From the NCBI RefSeq assembly GCF_003863355.1, contig NZ_QQWG01000002.1, positions 186,001 through 250,000 of the forward strand: a stretch of 64,000 nt of DNA. The letters run 5' to 3'. Each line of letters begins with the position of its first letter. The stretch's first letter is position 1. The stretch comes from Ancylomarina euxina (GTDB lineage: Bacteria; Bacteroidota; Bacteroidia; Bacteroidales; Marinifilaceae). The translations under genes and the position numbers were made by a program. Positions 17,302 through 27,404 of the stretch are shown piece after piece. Under the pieces are notes generated by a model. It was not told the DNA's origin and made no database searches. It worked only from the letters and a program-made list of their open reading frames with translations.

Positions 17302-19779
17302 ATGTATCATTCGAATAACAATAGTTCTCATATAAATGATGATATATTCAGTCTTGAGAATGAATATAAAACAGAGAAACCCAATATTCAAAAATGGTTT
17401 TATTTATTTCTGAGTAAATGGTATTGGTTTGTTGTATTTATTTTATTGGGCTTATTAGTTGCTTATCTTATAAATAGATATACAACACCAGTTTATAAAG
17501 TAGATGCTACAGTTCTCATTAAAACTGAAAGCCAAACAAATATGCCAGAAGATATGGCTATGATGAGTGGATTTTCCACGCCTGAGATGCAAAATTTTCA
17601 GAATCAAACCATTCTGCTAAAAACAGAGTCATTGATACTTCGTACTCTGGAGCGACTTGATTTTAATGTCGGTTACTATTCTAAGGATAAGTTAAAGTCT
17701 AATGAAAATAATTCTTTAAGAATTTTTCAGACTCTCAATCAAGCATTTTTTTCAAAGGGGAAATATAGAGAAGTAGAGCTCTATTTAAATAAGCCATTTC
17801 AAGTTATTATAGATAAAACTCATGTGCAACCTATTGGTCTTAGGTTTTATCTTGAAAGAAATAATGATGGAAAACTTCACATAGTTGCTCAAGGAGAGGA
17901 TGTTATTCTTCACGATTTTTTGAATAAACAAGATATTGGAATGTTATCATCTATTCAGGTTGATGAGCCAATAGAAATTGGGAAGCGAATAGTTCGTGAA
18001 CATTATTCATTTACTATTATATCAGAGTACTTAAACCTAGATGAAGAGTTGAGTAAAAATGATATTTTTTTCTTTATTCGTAACAATAGACGAATGGTTA
18101 ATGAATTTAACGAGATTGAAGTTTCATTTGCAGCCCAAGGTGCATCCATTGCTAATATGTCAACAATGGGGACTTGTCTTGAAAAAACAAAGGCTTTTCT
18201 AAATATGTTGATGGAGGTTTGGATTCAAAGTAGTTTAGATCAGAAAAACCAGATTGCCAATAATACAATTTTATTTATCGATCAGCAACTTTATGGTTTG
18301 GGTGATACGCTAGGTCGAATGGGAGCAAAACTTCAGAATTTTAGAACCTCAAACAAAGTGGTTATGCCAACTGTGCAGGTTGAGGCAGCTTATACCAGGT
18401 TACAGGCAATTGATGTTGAGATTTTAGAATTACAAACACAGTCATCATATTTAAAAAGATTAAGAGGGTATTTGAATAAGAGAGAAGACTATAATAAACT
18501 AATCTCGCCAGCTTCGGTAGGTTTAGAACAGAGTGTTTTATCTGAATATATTACGCAACTGGGTGAAGTAAGATCAGCTCTTTTACAATATGAGGGTAAG
18601 GAAAAATTAAACAATCCATATTTGGAAAGACTACAACGTCAGGAATCTACCATACTTGCTTCGCTTTATGAGAATATCAATTCTCAGGGAGATTATATAA
18701 ATCATCAAGAGGAAGTATTGAAAAAGCAAAAAGCCAGAATATCTCGTGAACAAAATTTATTGCCTCGTAAGGAGCAGCAGTATATGAATATTCAACGAAA
18801 CTATGACCTGACTAATGATTTGTATACGCTTCTCTTGGAAAGGAGAGTAGAAGCTCAGATCCAAAAGGCGTCCAATCTTCCTGACAATGAAGTGATTGAG
18901 CCTGCTTTTTTTGCCGCAATGATACAACCTAAGAGTATGCTTGTTTATATAATGTATTGTGTATTCGGTTTTATGATTCCTGCGGTATTCTTATTTTTAA
19001 AAGATTTATTTAATAATAAAATACAAACCGAAGAAGATTTGGAACGAATAACTTCTGCTCCTATTATTGGGAATATTGCATTTAGTAAGAATGATGGAGA
19101 TATTTTAACACAAAAGCACCCTAGTTCGCGTATAACAGAAGCTTTTAGATCTTTAAGGACTCGTCTGGATTATCTTAAAAATGGAAGTGATAAACAAACA
19201 ATATTAGTAACGTCATCTTCTTCAGGGGAGGGGAAATCATTTTGTGCTGTTAATATTGCTGGTATATTAGCTCTTGCTGGGAGAAAGACGATAGTGCTTG
19301 GTTTTGATCTTAGAAAACCCAAATTAGCTAATTACATAGATGTACCTGAAGAAATAGGAATCTCAACGTTTTTGATAGGTAAGCATACCCTTGATGAGGT
19401 TATTTTTTCTACAAAATATGAAAATCTGGATTGTATTGGTGCGGGGCCGATACCTCCAAATCCAGCTGAATTAGTAGATTCTAAAGTAACAGCTAAATTA
19501 TTCGAAGAATTAGAAAAACAATACGATTGCATTGTGATAGATACTAGTCCTATAGGAATGGTAACTGATGCATTGTTATTAACTCCTTATGCAACTACAA
19601 ACGTTTTTGTTGTTAGGCATCAGTTTACTCATAAGTTATTCTTAGAGCATAACATAAAAATGTTGAATGAATCTAATATTCAAAATGTGAGCATTGTAAT
19701 GAATGGTATCAAAACTCAAAAATATGGATATGCATATAAGTACGCATATGGCTATAGTTACAATACTTCAAATATGTAG
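17302..19779 (+). CDS. wzc: Wzc-like tyrosine autokinase and chain-length regulator
   Basis: An 825-residue inner-membrane protein. A Wzz domain follows a first membrane segment (about 35-58). The long periplasmic coiled-coil part ends at a second membrane segment (about 544-565). The cytoplasmic BY-kinase has Walker A in SSSSGEGKSF (about 637-646), Walker A' in VLGFDLRKPK and Walker B in CIVIDTSPIG. The C-terminal tail is tyrosine-rich (KYGYAYKYAYGYSYN), the usual autophosphorylation cluster. It works with Wza in chain-length control and export. No cognate low-molecular-weight or PHP phosphatase is found in the locus. Confidence 0.93.
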   Translation: MYHSNNNSSHINDDIFSLENEYKTEKPNIQKWFYLFLSKWYWFVVFILLGLLVAYLINRYTTPVYKVDATVLIKTESQTNMPEDMAMMSGFSTPEMQNFQNQTILLKTESLILRTLERLDFNVGYYSKDKLKSNENNSLRIFQTLNQAFFSKGKYREVELYLNKPFQVIIDKTHVQPIGLRFYLERNNDGKLHIVAQGEDVILHDFLNKQDIGMLSSIQVDEPIEIGKRIVREHYSFTIISEYLNLDEELSKNDIFFFIRNNRRMVNEFNEIEVSFAAQGASIANMSTMGTCLEKTKAFLNMLMEVWIQSSLDQKNQIANNTILFIDQQLYGLGDTLGRMGAKLQNFRTSNKVVMPTVQVEAAYTRLQAIDVEILELQTQSSYLKRLRGYLNKREDYNKLISPASVGLEQSVLSEYITQLGEVRSALLQYEGKEKLNNPYLERLQRQESTILASLYENINSQGDYINHQEEVLKKQKARISREQNLLPRKEQQYMNIQRNYDLTNDLYTLLLERRVEAQIQKASNLPDNEVIEPAFFAAMIQPKSMLVYIMYCVFGFMIPAVFLFLKDLFNNKIQTEEDLERITSAPIIGNIAFSKNDGDILTQKHPSSRITEAFRSLRTRLDYLKNGSDKQTILVTSSSSGEGKSFCAVNIAGILALAGRKTIVLGFDLRKPKLANYIDVPEEIGISTFLIGKHTLDEVIFSTKYENLDCIGAGPIPPNPAELVDSKVTAKLFEELEKQYDCIVIDTSPIGMVTDALLLTPYATTNVFVVRHQFTHKLFLEHNIKMLNESNIQNVSIVMNGIKTQKYGYAYKYAYGYSYNTSNM

Positions 19780-19856
19780 AATTAATAATTTGAAGTATTG
19801 TAATTCCCTGAGTTAATCAACTAGTTTTTAATAATCATATTTAATAATTCTGAATC

Positions 19857-21125
19857 ATGGATATAATGAATCGTAAGATTGCTGTTATAGGTCTTGGCTA
19901 TGTAGGGCTACCTCTTGCTGTTGAGTTTGGAAAGAAATATATAACCGCTGGGTTTGATATAAATCTAACTCGTATCTCGGAATTAGAATCAGGTAATGAT
20001 AGAACCTTAGAAGTTGATAAGGGAGATTTAGCAGCATCGGAATTGTTGGTTTTTACTAGTGTTGAAGAATTTCTTCAACAATTTGATGTATTTATAGTTA
20101 CTGTGCCAACTCCAATTGATAAAAATAAGCGTCCGGATTTAAGGCCATTGCTTAAAGCCTCGGAAACTGTAGGGAAAGCTTTAAAGAAGGGTGATGTTGT
20201 TATTTATGAATCGACAGTTTATCCAGGAGCTACTGAAGAGGATTGTGTTCCTGTATTAGAAATGGTTAGTGGCCTGAAATACAATAAAGATTTCTTTTGT
20301 GGATATTCTCCAGAAAGAATAAATCCTGGGGATAAAGTGCATACAGTAACTAAGATTCAAAAGGTAACATCAGGTTCTACTCCGGAAGTTGCAGATTTTG
20401 TTGATTGTTTATATTCTTCAATAATAACAGCTGGAACATATAAGGCATCTTCTATAAAAGTAGCTGAAGCTGCAAAAGTGATTGAGAATTCCCAAAGGGA
20501 TATAAATATAGCTTTTGTTAATGAGTTGTCAGTTATTTTTAGTCGTATAGGAATTGATACTCATGAAGTTCTTGAGGCAGCTGGAACTAAATGGAATTTC
20601 TTACCTTTTAAACCAGGCTTAGTCGGAGGACATTGTATTGGAGTCGACCCCTATTACCTAACGCAGAAAGCACAGGAATTAGGATATAATCCTGAAATAA
20701 TGTTAGCTGGTCGAAGATTAAATGATAGAATGCCGGTTTTTGTAGCCTCTATGGTGATAAAGGAGATGATTAAGAAAAAGCATCGAATTTCAGATTCAAA
20801 AATATTGGTTTTAGGCTTGACTTTTAAGGAGAATTGCCCAGATGTCCGAAATTCAAAGGTTATAGCTCTGATTCATGAATTTAATGAATTTGGATGTGAG
20901 GTTGATGTTTATGATCCTTGGGCTGATAAGCAAGAAGTGATAGATAAATATGGAATAGAACTACTCAGTTGCATTAATGGAGATAAATATGATTCTATTG
21001 TTTTAGCAGTTGCTCACTCTGAGTTTAAAGATTTAGATTATGCTGCATTAAGGAATGGTGGGAATGCAGTGATTTACGACATAAAAGGTGTTCTTCCCAA
21101 AGAAGTTGTTGATTGTCGATTGTAG
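19857..21125 (+). CDS. UDP-N-acetylhexosamine 6-dehydrogenase (TviB/WbpO-like)
   Basis: A 422-residue nucleotide-sugar dehydrogenase. The Rossmann motif is [15 protein letters not shown], the substrate segment is [15 protein letters not shown], the catalytic C260 lies in [12 protein letters not shown], and the C-terminal domain shows [15 protein letters not shown]. The [12 protein letters not shown] form is typical of enzymes that oxidise UDP-GlcNAc or UDP-GalNAc to the uronic acid (TviB, WbpO) rather than UDP-glucose. The product may be amidated by the AsnB-like enzyme at 11920. An ATG nine bases further in (19866) is an equally good start. Confidence 0.88.
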   Translation: MDIMNRKIAVIGLGYVGLPLAVEFGKKYITAGFDINLTRISELESGNDRTLEVDKGDLAASELLVFTSVEEFLQQFDVFIVTVPTPIDKNKRPDLRPLLKASETVGKALKKGDVVIYESTVYPGATEEDCVPVLEMVSGLKYNKDFFCGYSPERINPGDKVHTVTKIQKVTSGSTPEVADFVDCLYSSIITAGTYKASSIKVAEAAKVIENSQRDINIAFVNELSVIFSRIGIDTHEVLEAAGTKWNFLPFKPGLVGGHCIGVDPYYLTQKAQELGYNPEIMLAGRRLNDRMPVFVASMVIKEMIKKKHRISDSKILVLGLTFKENCPDVRNSKVIALIHEFNEFGCEVDVYDPWADKQEVIDKYGIELLSCINGDKYDSIVLAVAHSEFKDLDYAALRNGGNAVIYDIKGVLPKEVVDCRL

Positions 21126-21237
21126 ACCACTTGGATGAAATCTACTGCAATAACAAAGGAACGTTTGTTGAAAGAAACAAGGCAATAAAGACGATATTAA
21201 TTATAGGTCAGGTTGTAAAACTTTAATAAATTATTTT

Positions 21238-22134
21238 ATGAAAGGAATTATATTAGCTGGAGGATCTGGTTCTCGTTTGTACCCAATTACGCAAGGAGTA
21301 TCAAAACAGTTATTACCGATATATGATAAACCTATGATTTATTATCCTTTGTCCGTATTAATGTTGGCAGGTATTCGAGAGGTATTGATAATCACAACAC
21401 CAGAAGATCAATCTGCTTTTAAACGACTTCTGGGCGATGGTTCTCAATGGGGAATTTCTCTTTCATACAAAGTGCAGCTCTCACCAGATGGTATCGCTAA
21501 GGCTTTTCTCATTGGGAAAGAGTTTATTGGTGAAGATGATGTTTGTTTAGTGCTTGGAGACAATATTTTTTATGGTGATGGACTGACTCCTTTATTGAAA
21601 GATGCACTAATTACGGTTTCTTTTGAAAAGAAAGCTTGTTTATTGGGGTACTATGTGAGTGATCCAGAACGTTATGGTGTAGCAGAATTTAATGTGGATG
21701 GGGAAGTTGTTAGTATCGAGGAAAAGCCTAAACGTCCTAAATCGAACTATGCAGTAGTTGGATTATACTTTTATCCCAATGATGTGATTCATAAGGCTGA
21801 AAATATAAAACCTTCTCATAGGGGCGAATTGGAGATTACATGTTTAAATCAGGTTTACTTGAAAGAGAAAAGATTGAAACTTAATAGAATGGGACGTGGG
21901 TTTGCATGGCTAGATACTGGAACTCACGAATCATTGCTTGAGGCAGGAAGTTTTATTCAAACGATAGAAGCTCGACAAGGTCTTAAAGTGGCTTGCCTAG
22001 AAGAGATTGCTTATAAGAAACATTGGATAACTATTGAGAAGTTAAATGAAGCAATTGCTCGTTACGGTTGTAATGTCTACGGGAATTATTTGAAACAAAT
22101 TGAGAAGGATATTAGTTATAATTACTTACTCTAA
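21238..22134 (+). CDS. rfbA: Glucose-1-phosphate thymidylyltransferase
   Basis: A 298-residue RfbA of normal length. It opens with [18 protein letters not shown], the nucleotide-binding loop, followed by [25 protein letters not shown] and the C-terminal [15 protein letters not shown] are also present. It makes dTDP-glucose. The next enzyme, RfbB (4,6-dehydratase), is not in this window and must be supplied from elsewhere. Together with the VioA-like aminotransferase at 25415 this points to dTDP-4-amino-4,6-dideoxyhexose, not rhamnose, because RfbC and RfbD are absent too. Confidence 0.93.
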   Translation: MKGIILAGGSGSRLYPITQGVSKQLLPIYDKPMIYYPLSVLMLAGIREVLIITTPEDQSAFKRLLGDGSQWGISLSYKVQLSPDGIAKAFLIGKEFIGEDDVCLVLGDNIFYGDGLTPLLKDALITVSFEKKACLLGYYVSDPERYGVAEFNVDGEVVSIEEKPKRPKSNYAVVGLYFYPNDVIHKAENIKPSHRGELEITCLNQVYLKEKRLKLNRMGRGFAWLDTGTHESLLEAGSFIQTIEARQGLKVACLEEIAYKKHWITIEKLNEAIARYGCNVYGNYLKQIEKDISYNYLL

Positions 22135-22276
22135 ATGAAAACGATAACAGGTAGGAATTGTTTTATAAGATTTAAAGGTATGATTGTTTTGTAATTAGGT
22201 ATAGGTTTATTTTTCATTATTATGAATAATGTGATTTGAAATCTAACTTGAGTAATATATAGCTATAGTAATTTAT

Positions 22277-23776
22277 ATGAGTTCAGACGCAAGGAAATTT
22301 TTAAAAGGAGTAACATCTGGTTACCTTGTTATGATCATTAGTTTGTTAGTAAATCTATGGCTTATCCCATTTGTCTTAAAATTTCTAACTAGACCTGAAT
22401 ATGGGATTTTTGCAATCGCTACTGATTTATTGGCTTGGCTTTCTTTAGCAAATTTAGGAATTAGTGCTGCATTTAATTCAAAAGGTGCTCATTTAATGGG
22501 CTCTAAAAATGTTAAAGAACTTAATATTGTTGCGAGTACCACTTTCTTTACTCAATTGGTAAGTGCAATTGTAATAATACTAGCAGGCGTATTTGTTACA
22601 ATTCATCCTGAATTACTATTTGGTAGTGATGTAAATGCAGATAATATAGAATTGGTTGTTGTTTTACTTGTAAGTGGTTATACTTTAAGTTTTATTTTTC
22701 AACCAATGAATTCAATGCTAATTGCTAGCAAACAAATTCATATTGATAATTATCTTAAGTTTGGCTTGTTGATTATTAAAACAAGCCTGACCGTAATTCT
22801 ATTGATGAATGGTTTTAAACTTCTATCCCTCGCAATTAGTAGTGTTGTAGCAACAATTATTATTACAATAGTAACCTGGCTTAGAGTCAAGAAGTCTTTG
22901 CCATATGTTAAGATAAAATTGAGTTCATGGAAATATAATCGTTTTACATTTTTATTGAAAAAAGGAGTTTGGTTTAGTCTTGGAGGGGTAGCTGGAATTT
23001 TAATTTTAAGAATGGATTCTTTTTTAATTGGTAAATATATCTCCTTGTCTACGGTCGCGAGTTATGTAATAACAATAAAACTGTATCAAATAGCCGATAC
23101 TTTTCATCAACAATTTTTTAATACAACCCGACCATTTTTTGCTCAGATGTTTGGAAAGAAGGATATGAAGTCTCTTGCAAAGATGTATAATATTACTTTC
23201 TATTCGTCCTTTGCGGCAGCTTTTGGAATAGGTATTTGTATTTATTTATTAAATAGGTGGTTTGTTTATTTATGGGTTGGTTCAGATTTTTATCTTGGTG
23301 ATACTATAAATATGTTGTTGTGTCTTAATTTCATACTACAGGCATCTGTGCTTCCCAATAGAATTATTCTTGCAACAACATTCTTTAAAATTGTATCACA
23401 TAATATAATACGATTTTTGGAAGGGGTAATAAAATTATTGGCGAGTATTGCATTATTATATTATTGGGGAATTGAAGGGGTGATATTTGCAGGTTTAATA
23501 AGTTCACTTGTTTTTTCGAATATTGTCTTAAATATTTTTACGAGTCAATTTTTTAAAGAGATAGCTTGGAATAAATTGACATTGATTCTATTTATCTCTA
23601 TTATCCCACTCATAATTCTTTTTGTGACCGATTATCAGCTTAAACTCACCTTGTTTGCCTTTTTAATAGTAAGCGTATTTGTATTTGTTTGGAGAAAAAT
23701 AAGAAAGCAAAATATAAACTATCCATCTATTGACTTGAAGTTTGTAAGCCTTATTAAAAGTTTTTTACTTAAATAA
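22277..23776 (+). CDS. Oligosaccharide flippase (Wzx-like, MOP superfamily)
   Basis: A 499-residue membrane protein with about 12-14 hydrophobic helices and a short basic loop pattern as in MOP-superfamily polysaccharide flippases. The N-terminal GVTSGYLVMIISLLVNLWLIPFVL and LTRPEYGIFAIATDLLAWLSLANLG are typical. It would move lipid-linked repeat units across the inner membrane. A second MOP protein of another subfamily follows 30 bases downstream, so the two may handle different substrates. Confidence 0.83.
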   Translation: MSSDARKFLKGVTSGYLVMIISLLVNLWLIPFVLKFLTRPEYGIFAIATDLLAWLSLANLGISAAFNSKGAHLMGSKNVKELNIVASTTFFTQLVSAIVIILAGVFVTIHPELLFGSDVNADNIELVVVLLVSGYTLSFIFQPMNSMLIASKQIHIDNYLKFGLLIIKTSLTVILLMNGFKLLSLAISSVVATIIITIVTWLRVKKSLPYVKIKLSSWKYNRFTFLLKKGVWFSLGGVAGILILRMDSFLIGKYISLSTVASYVITIKLYQIADTFHQQFFNTTRPFFAQMFGKKDMKSLAKMYNITFYSSFAAAFGIGICIYLLNRWFVYLWVGSDFYLGDTINMLLCLNFILQASVLPNRIILATTFFKIVSHNIIRFLEGVIKLLASIALLYYWGIEGVIFAGLISSLVFSNIVLNIFTSQFFKEIAWNKLTLILFISIIPLIILFVTDYQLKLTLFAFLIVSVFVFVWRKIRKQNINYPSIDLKFVSLIKSFLLK

Positions 23777-23806
23777 TTATTGTTTTTTCAATGGAATAAA
23801 AAGTAG

Positions 23807-25264
23807 ATGGGAAGTTTAAAAGACAAAACCTTAAATGGACTATTTTGGAGCTTCTTTGATAGTTTTGGAAAGCAATCAATATCTTTCGTTATAGGAATAA
23901 TTCTAGCTAGAATATTAGATCCTTCTGTTTATGGAATATTAGGGATGATTGTAATTTTCATGGCTATTTCCAATGTTTTTATAAGCTCTGGGTTTGGTAC
24001 AGCCTTAATAAGAAAGACCGATTTAAAGGATGCGGATTGTAATACTACTTTCATTTTTAATTTAGGAGTTGCTTTACTTTTTTATTGCTTATTATTTTTC
24101 ACATCTCCTTTTATTGCATCCTTTTTTGATGAACCTAGTTTGAAACTAATAATCCGGGTATTGGGAATAGGACTGTTGATTAATGCGGCTTCTATTGTTC
24201 AGCATTCATTAATGACGAAACGGATAGATTTTAAAACTCAAAGTAAAATATCAATAACAAGAACAGTTTGTAGTGGTACAGTTGGTATAATAATGGCCTA
24301 TAGAGGCTTTGGAATATGGAGTCTTGTTGCGCAACAGTTAGTTGGTGGATTTTTAGGAACTACCTTATTATGGTATTATAATACATGGAAACCAAAGTGG
24401 GAATTTTCAGTACAAAGTTTTAAAGAACTATTTGGTTTTGGCTCTAAACTGTTGGCTTCAGCACTTATTGATACAACTTTTAATAATATATATTATTTAG
24501 TTATTGGTAAGTATTTTGCAGCAGCTCAGCTAGGTTATTACACGCGTGCACAAGGCTATTCAAACTTGTTTTCGAGTAATCTAACAGGAATAATAGAACG
24601 AGTTAGTTACCCTGTTCTTTCGTCTATTCAGAATAATCCAGATGCCTTGACAAAGGGGTATAAAAAAATATTAAAATCATCCATCTTAATTTCATTTGTT
24701 GCAATGATGGGCTTGGCTGCTTGCTCCGAATCTCTTGTTGTAATATTGATTGGAGAAAAATGGGCACCATGTATACCTTATTTGCAGCTATTATGTTTTT
24801 CTCAAATGTTGTACCCTCTTCACGCAATTAATTTGAATATTTTAAAGGTAAAAGGGAGGTCTGATCTTTTCTTGAGATTAGAGATAATTAAAAAATGTAT
24901 ATCTATACCAGTTATAATAATTGGAATTTATTTTGGTATAAAAGCAATGCTAATAGCGATGATTTTCAACGGATGTGTCGCCTACATTTTGAACAGTTAT
25001 TATACCGCACGTCTAATTGAATATTCAACAATTCAACAACTAAAGGATATTACGCCCTCATTTTTGGTAGGTGCTGCAACCTGCTTGATTATGTGGTCTG
25101 TTGAATTATTGATGCTTTCAGTTGTACAACAGTTTTTAGTTCAATTGCTAGTGGGAGGTCTTTTTTTGATATTCATTTTAGAAATTTTTAAGCTCAATGA
25201 ATATCTTGAGATTAAATCAGTCTTTCACAAATACTTTCAAAAAGTCAGTTTTAAACGTTCTTAA
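23807..25264 (+). CDS. Second lipopolysaccharide/teichuronic-type flippase (WzxC-like)
   Basis: A 485-residue MOP-superfamily membrane protein. The start MGSLKDKTLNGLFWSFFDSF, with ILARILDPSVYGILGMIVIF and GFGTALIRK, is characteristic of the WzxC/TuaB subfamily. It is clearly different in sequence from the preceding flippase, so it is not a recent duplicate. It is predicted to translocate lipid-linked oligosaccharides. Which of the two flippases serves the locus cannot be read from sequence. Confidence 0.85.
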   Translation: MGSLKDKTLNGLFWSFFDSFGKQSISFVIGIILARILDPSVYGILGMIVIFMAISNVFISSGFGTALIRKTDLKDADCNTTFIFNLGVALLFYCLLFFTSPFIASFFDEPSLKLIIRVLGIGLLINAASIVQHSLMTKRIDFKTQSKISITRTVCSGTVGIIMAYRGFGIWSLVAQQLVGGFLGTTLLWYYNTWKPKWEFSVQSFKELFGFGSKLLASALIDTTFNNIYYLVIGKYFAAAQLGYYTRAQGYSNLFSSNLTGIIERVSYPVLSSIQNNPDALTKGYKKILKSSILISFVAMMGLAACSESLVVILIGEKWAPCIPYLQLLCFSQMLYPLHAINLNILKVKGRSDLFLRLEIIKKCISIPVIIIGIYFGIKAMLIAMIFNGCVAYILNSYYTARLIEYSTIQQLKDITPSFLVGAATCLIMWSVELLMLSVVQQFLVQLLVGGLFLIFILEIFKLNEYLEIKSVFHKYFQKVSFKRS

Positions 25265-25414
25265 GATGGGGCTTGCATTAGTAGTCTAATAGTAAATAAC
25301 ATCCTGATTAACCTTGGAGGTTGACTTATTTATTCTCTCAATTAAGCAACAATTTATAGTTCTGTTGCTATTCGGTGATTTTATATTACTCATTTTACAT
25401 GAAATTTCTTCTTA

Positions 25415-26593
25415 ATGGATACTTCTAAATTAAATAAATCATACGAACAAAATGGCAGGAATTCAGTTATTAAAGGACTCGGAAAAAGAGTAATTAATGT
25501 AACCTCGCCTGAGCTTCCACCTTTAGAGGAGTTTATTCCAATGTTGGAAGATATCTGGGAAAGTAAATGGCTCACGAATAATGGAAAATATCACGGTGAA
25601 TTTGAAGATGCATTGGCTAAATATCTGGGGGTACCTTATATTTCGATTTTTTCAAATGGTACTCTTGCACTGATAACAGCTTTACAATGTTTTAAAATAA
25701 CAGGAGAAGTTATAACAACTCCTTACAGTTTTGTTGCCTCTTCGCATGCTTTACATTGGAATGGCATAGCACCTGTTTTTGCCGATATTGACCCTGTTAC
25801 ATTAAATCTAGATCCTCAAAAAATTGAGGCCGCTATTACGTCTAGAACAACTGCTATCATGCCAGTTCATGTGTATGGGAATCCATGTGATGTTCACGCG
25901 ATTCAAGAAATTGCGGATACTTATGGTCTAAAAATAATTTATGATGCAGCACATGCCTTTAGTGTTGATGTTGATGGACATTCAGTATTGAATTATGGAG
26001 ACGTATCTATATTAAGTTTTCATGCTACAAAGGTGTTTAATACGATTGAGGGGGGAGCCATTATTTGTAGGGATGAAGCAACTAAAAAGCGTATTGATTA
26101 TTTAAAGAATTTCGGATTCGCAGGTGAAACAAAAGTTATTGCTCCTGGAATTAATGGAAAAATGAATGAGTTGCAATCAGCTTATGGTTTACTGCAATTA
26201 AAAAGAATAGATGATGCAATAAATAGGAGAAAACAAATTACTTATCTATACCGAGATTTACTGAAGGATGTTAAGGGGATTAGTTTTCGAGAGGATATGA
26301 AAGGAGTAAAGCACAATTATTCCTATTTCCCAATATTTGTTCATGAAATGGAATATGGTGAATCTCGAGATTGTTTATATGAGAAGTTAAAAACACATAA
26401 CATTTATGGACGTAGATATTTTTATCCATTAATCTCACAATTTCCAACTTATAGAGGCTTACCATCTGCATCAGCTAATAATTTACAAGTAGCTGAAGAC
26501 ATTACAAAGAAAGTTATTTGCTTGCCTATTTATCCTGATTTAGAAATTGAGATTATAGAATTTATTGTAAGTATTATAAAAAGAGAAATATGA
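25415..26593 (+). CDS. dTDP-4-amino-4,6-dideoxyglucose aminotransferase, VioA-like (DegT family)
   Basis: A 392-residue PLP enzyme. K206 in SFHATKVFNTIEGGAI is the Schiff-base lysine, and IIYDAAHAFSVD supplies the PLP-binding Asp. The opening VTSPELPPLEEFIPMLEDIW with SKWLTNNG is the form known from VioA-type enzymes, which aminate dTDP-4-keto-6-deoxyglucose at C4. The RfbA upstream supplies the dTDP sugar. The gene overlaps the WbqC-like start by four bases. The exact stereochemistry of the product is an inference. Confidence 0.83.
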   Translation: MDTSKLNKSYEQNGRNSVIKGLGKRVINVTSPELPPLEEFIPMLEDIWESKWLTNNGKYHGEFEDALAKYLGVPYISIFSNGTLALITALQCFKITGEVITTPYSFVASSHALHWNGIAPVFADIDPVTLNLDPQKIEAAITSRTTAIMPVHVYGNPCDVHAIQEIADTYGLKIIYDAAHAFSVDVDGHSVLNYGDVSILSFHATKVFNTIEGGAIICRDEATKKRIDYLKNFGFAGETKVIAPGINGKMNELQSAYGLLQLKRIDDAINRRKQITYLYRDLLKDVKGISFREDMKGVKHNYSYFPIFVHEMEYGESRDCLYEKLKTHNIYGRRYFYPLISQFPTYRGLPSASANNLQVAEDITKKVICLPIYPDLEIEIIEFIVSIIKREI

Positions 26594-27285
26594 AATTAGC
26601 AATAATGCAACCCTATTTCTTCCCATATCTGGGTTATATACAATTGGTAAACTTAGTTGATAAGTTTGTGTTTTATGATGATGTAAACTTTATTAAAAAC
26701 GGTTGGATTGCTAGAAATAGAATCATCTCTAACACGAATTCGTTACAATATTTTGGTGTAAACTTGACCCAAGCAAGTCAAAATAAACTTATAAATGAAA
26801 TCAAGATTGGTAATGATTCTACAAGGAAATTGAAAACAATAAAGCATGTTTATTCTAGAGCTCCTTTTTTTAATGATGTATATCCCTTAATAGAAGCTTG
26901 TTTGAATGATCCAGTTAAGACGATAGCAGAGATGTCTGCAAACTCTGTTGTTAAAGTTGCAGATTATTTGGGTATTGAAACGGAATTCGAATTTAGTTCA
27001 AAGTGTTATGCCAATTCCATTGATTTCGGGAGATCTGAAAGGATAGTTGCTATTTGCAAACAAGAAAAAGCCTCGACCTATATAAATTCTATTGGTGGGG
27101 TTGAATTGTATTCCAAAGACTATTTTAAGAAGTTTGGGATAAACCTACAATTTCTTGATGCTAACAGAGTGACTTATAATCAATTTAATAAACCGTTTGA
27201 AAGTAATCTTTCTATAATTGATGTGTTGATGTTTAATTCGTTAGATAGAGTTAAGGAGTATTTAAATTTTTTTGATTTAAAATAA
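26590..27285 (+). CDS. WbqC-like family protein
   Basis: A 231-residue protein that opens MKLAIMQPYFFPYLGYIQL, followed by VDKFVFYDDVNFIKNGWIARN, the signature of the WbqC family. It overlaps the VioA-like gene by four bases (ATGA), which implies coupled translation and a shared pathway. WbqC genes occur beside VioA genes in O-antigen loci that make N-acylated 4-amino sugars, and a role in adding an amino-acid-type acyl group has been proposed. The biochemistry is not settled to my knowledge. Confidence 0.82.
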   Translation: MKLAIMQPYFFPYLGYIQLVNLVDKFVFYDDVNFIKNGWIARNRIISNTNSLQYFGVNLTQASQNKLINEIKIGNDSTRKLKTIKHVYSRAPFFNDVYPLIEACLNDPVKTIAEMSANSVVKVADYLGIETEFEFSSKCYANSIDFGRSERIVAICKQEKASTYINSIGGVELYSKDYFKKFGINLQFLDANRVTYNQFNKPFESNLSIIDVLMFNSLDRVKEYLNFFDLK

Positions 27286-27404
27286 TAGTGTTAATATCAA
27301 TACATAACCAAATCCTCTTGATTTGAAGTTTGGTATAGAGTTTACATCAAGCGAAGTACCTTTGAATTGAACTAGACTAATTTGTTAAAAATTCACACAA
27401 AAAA

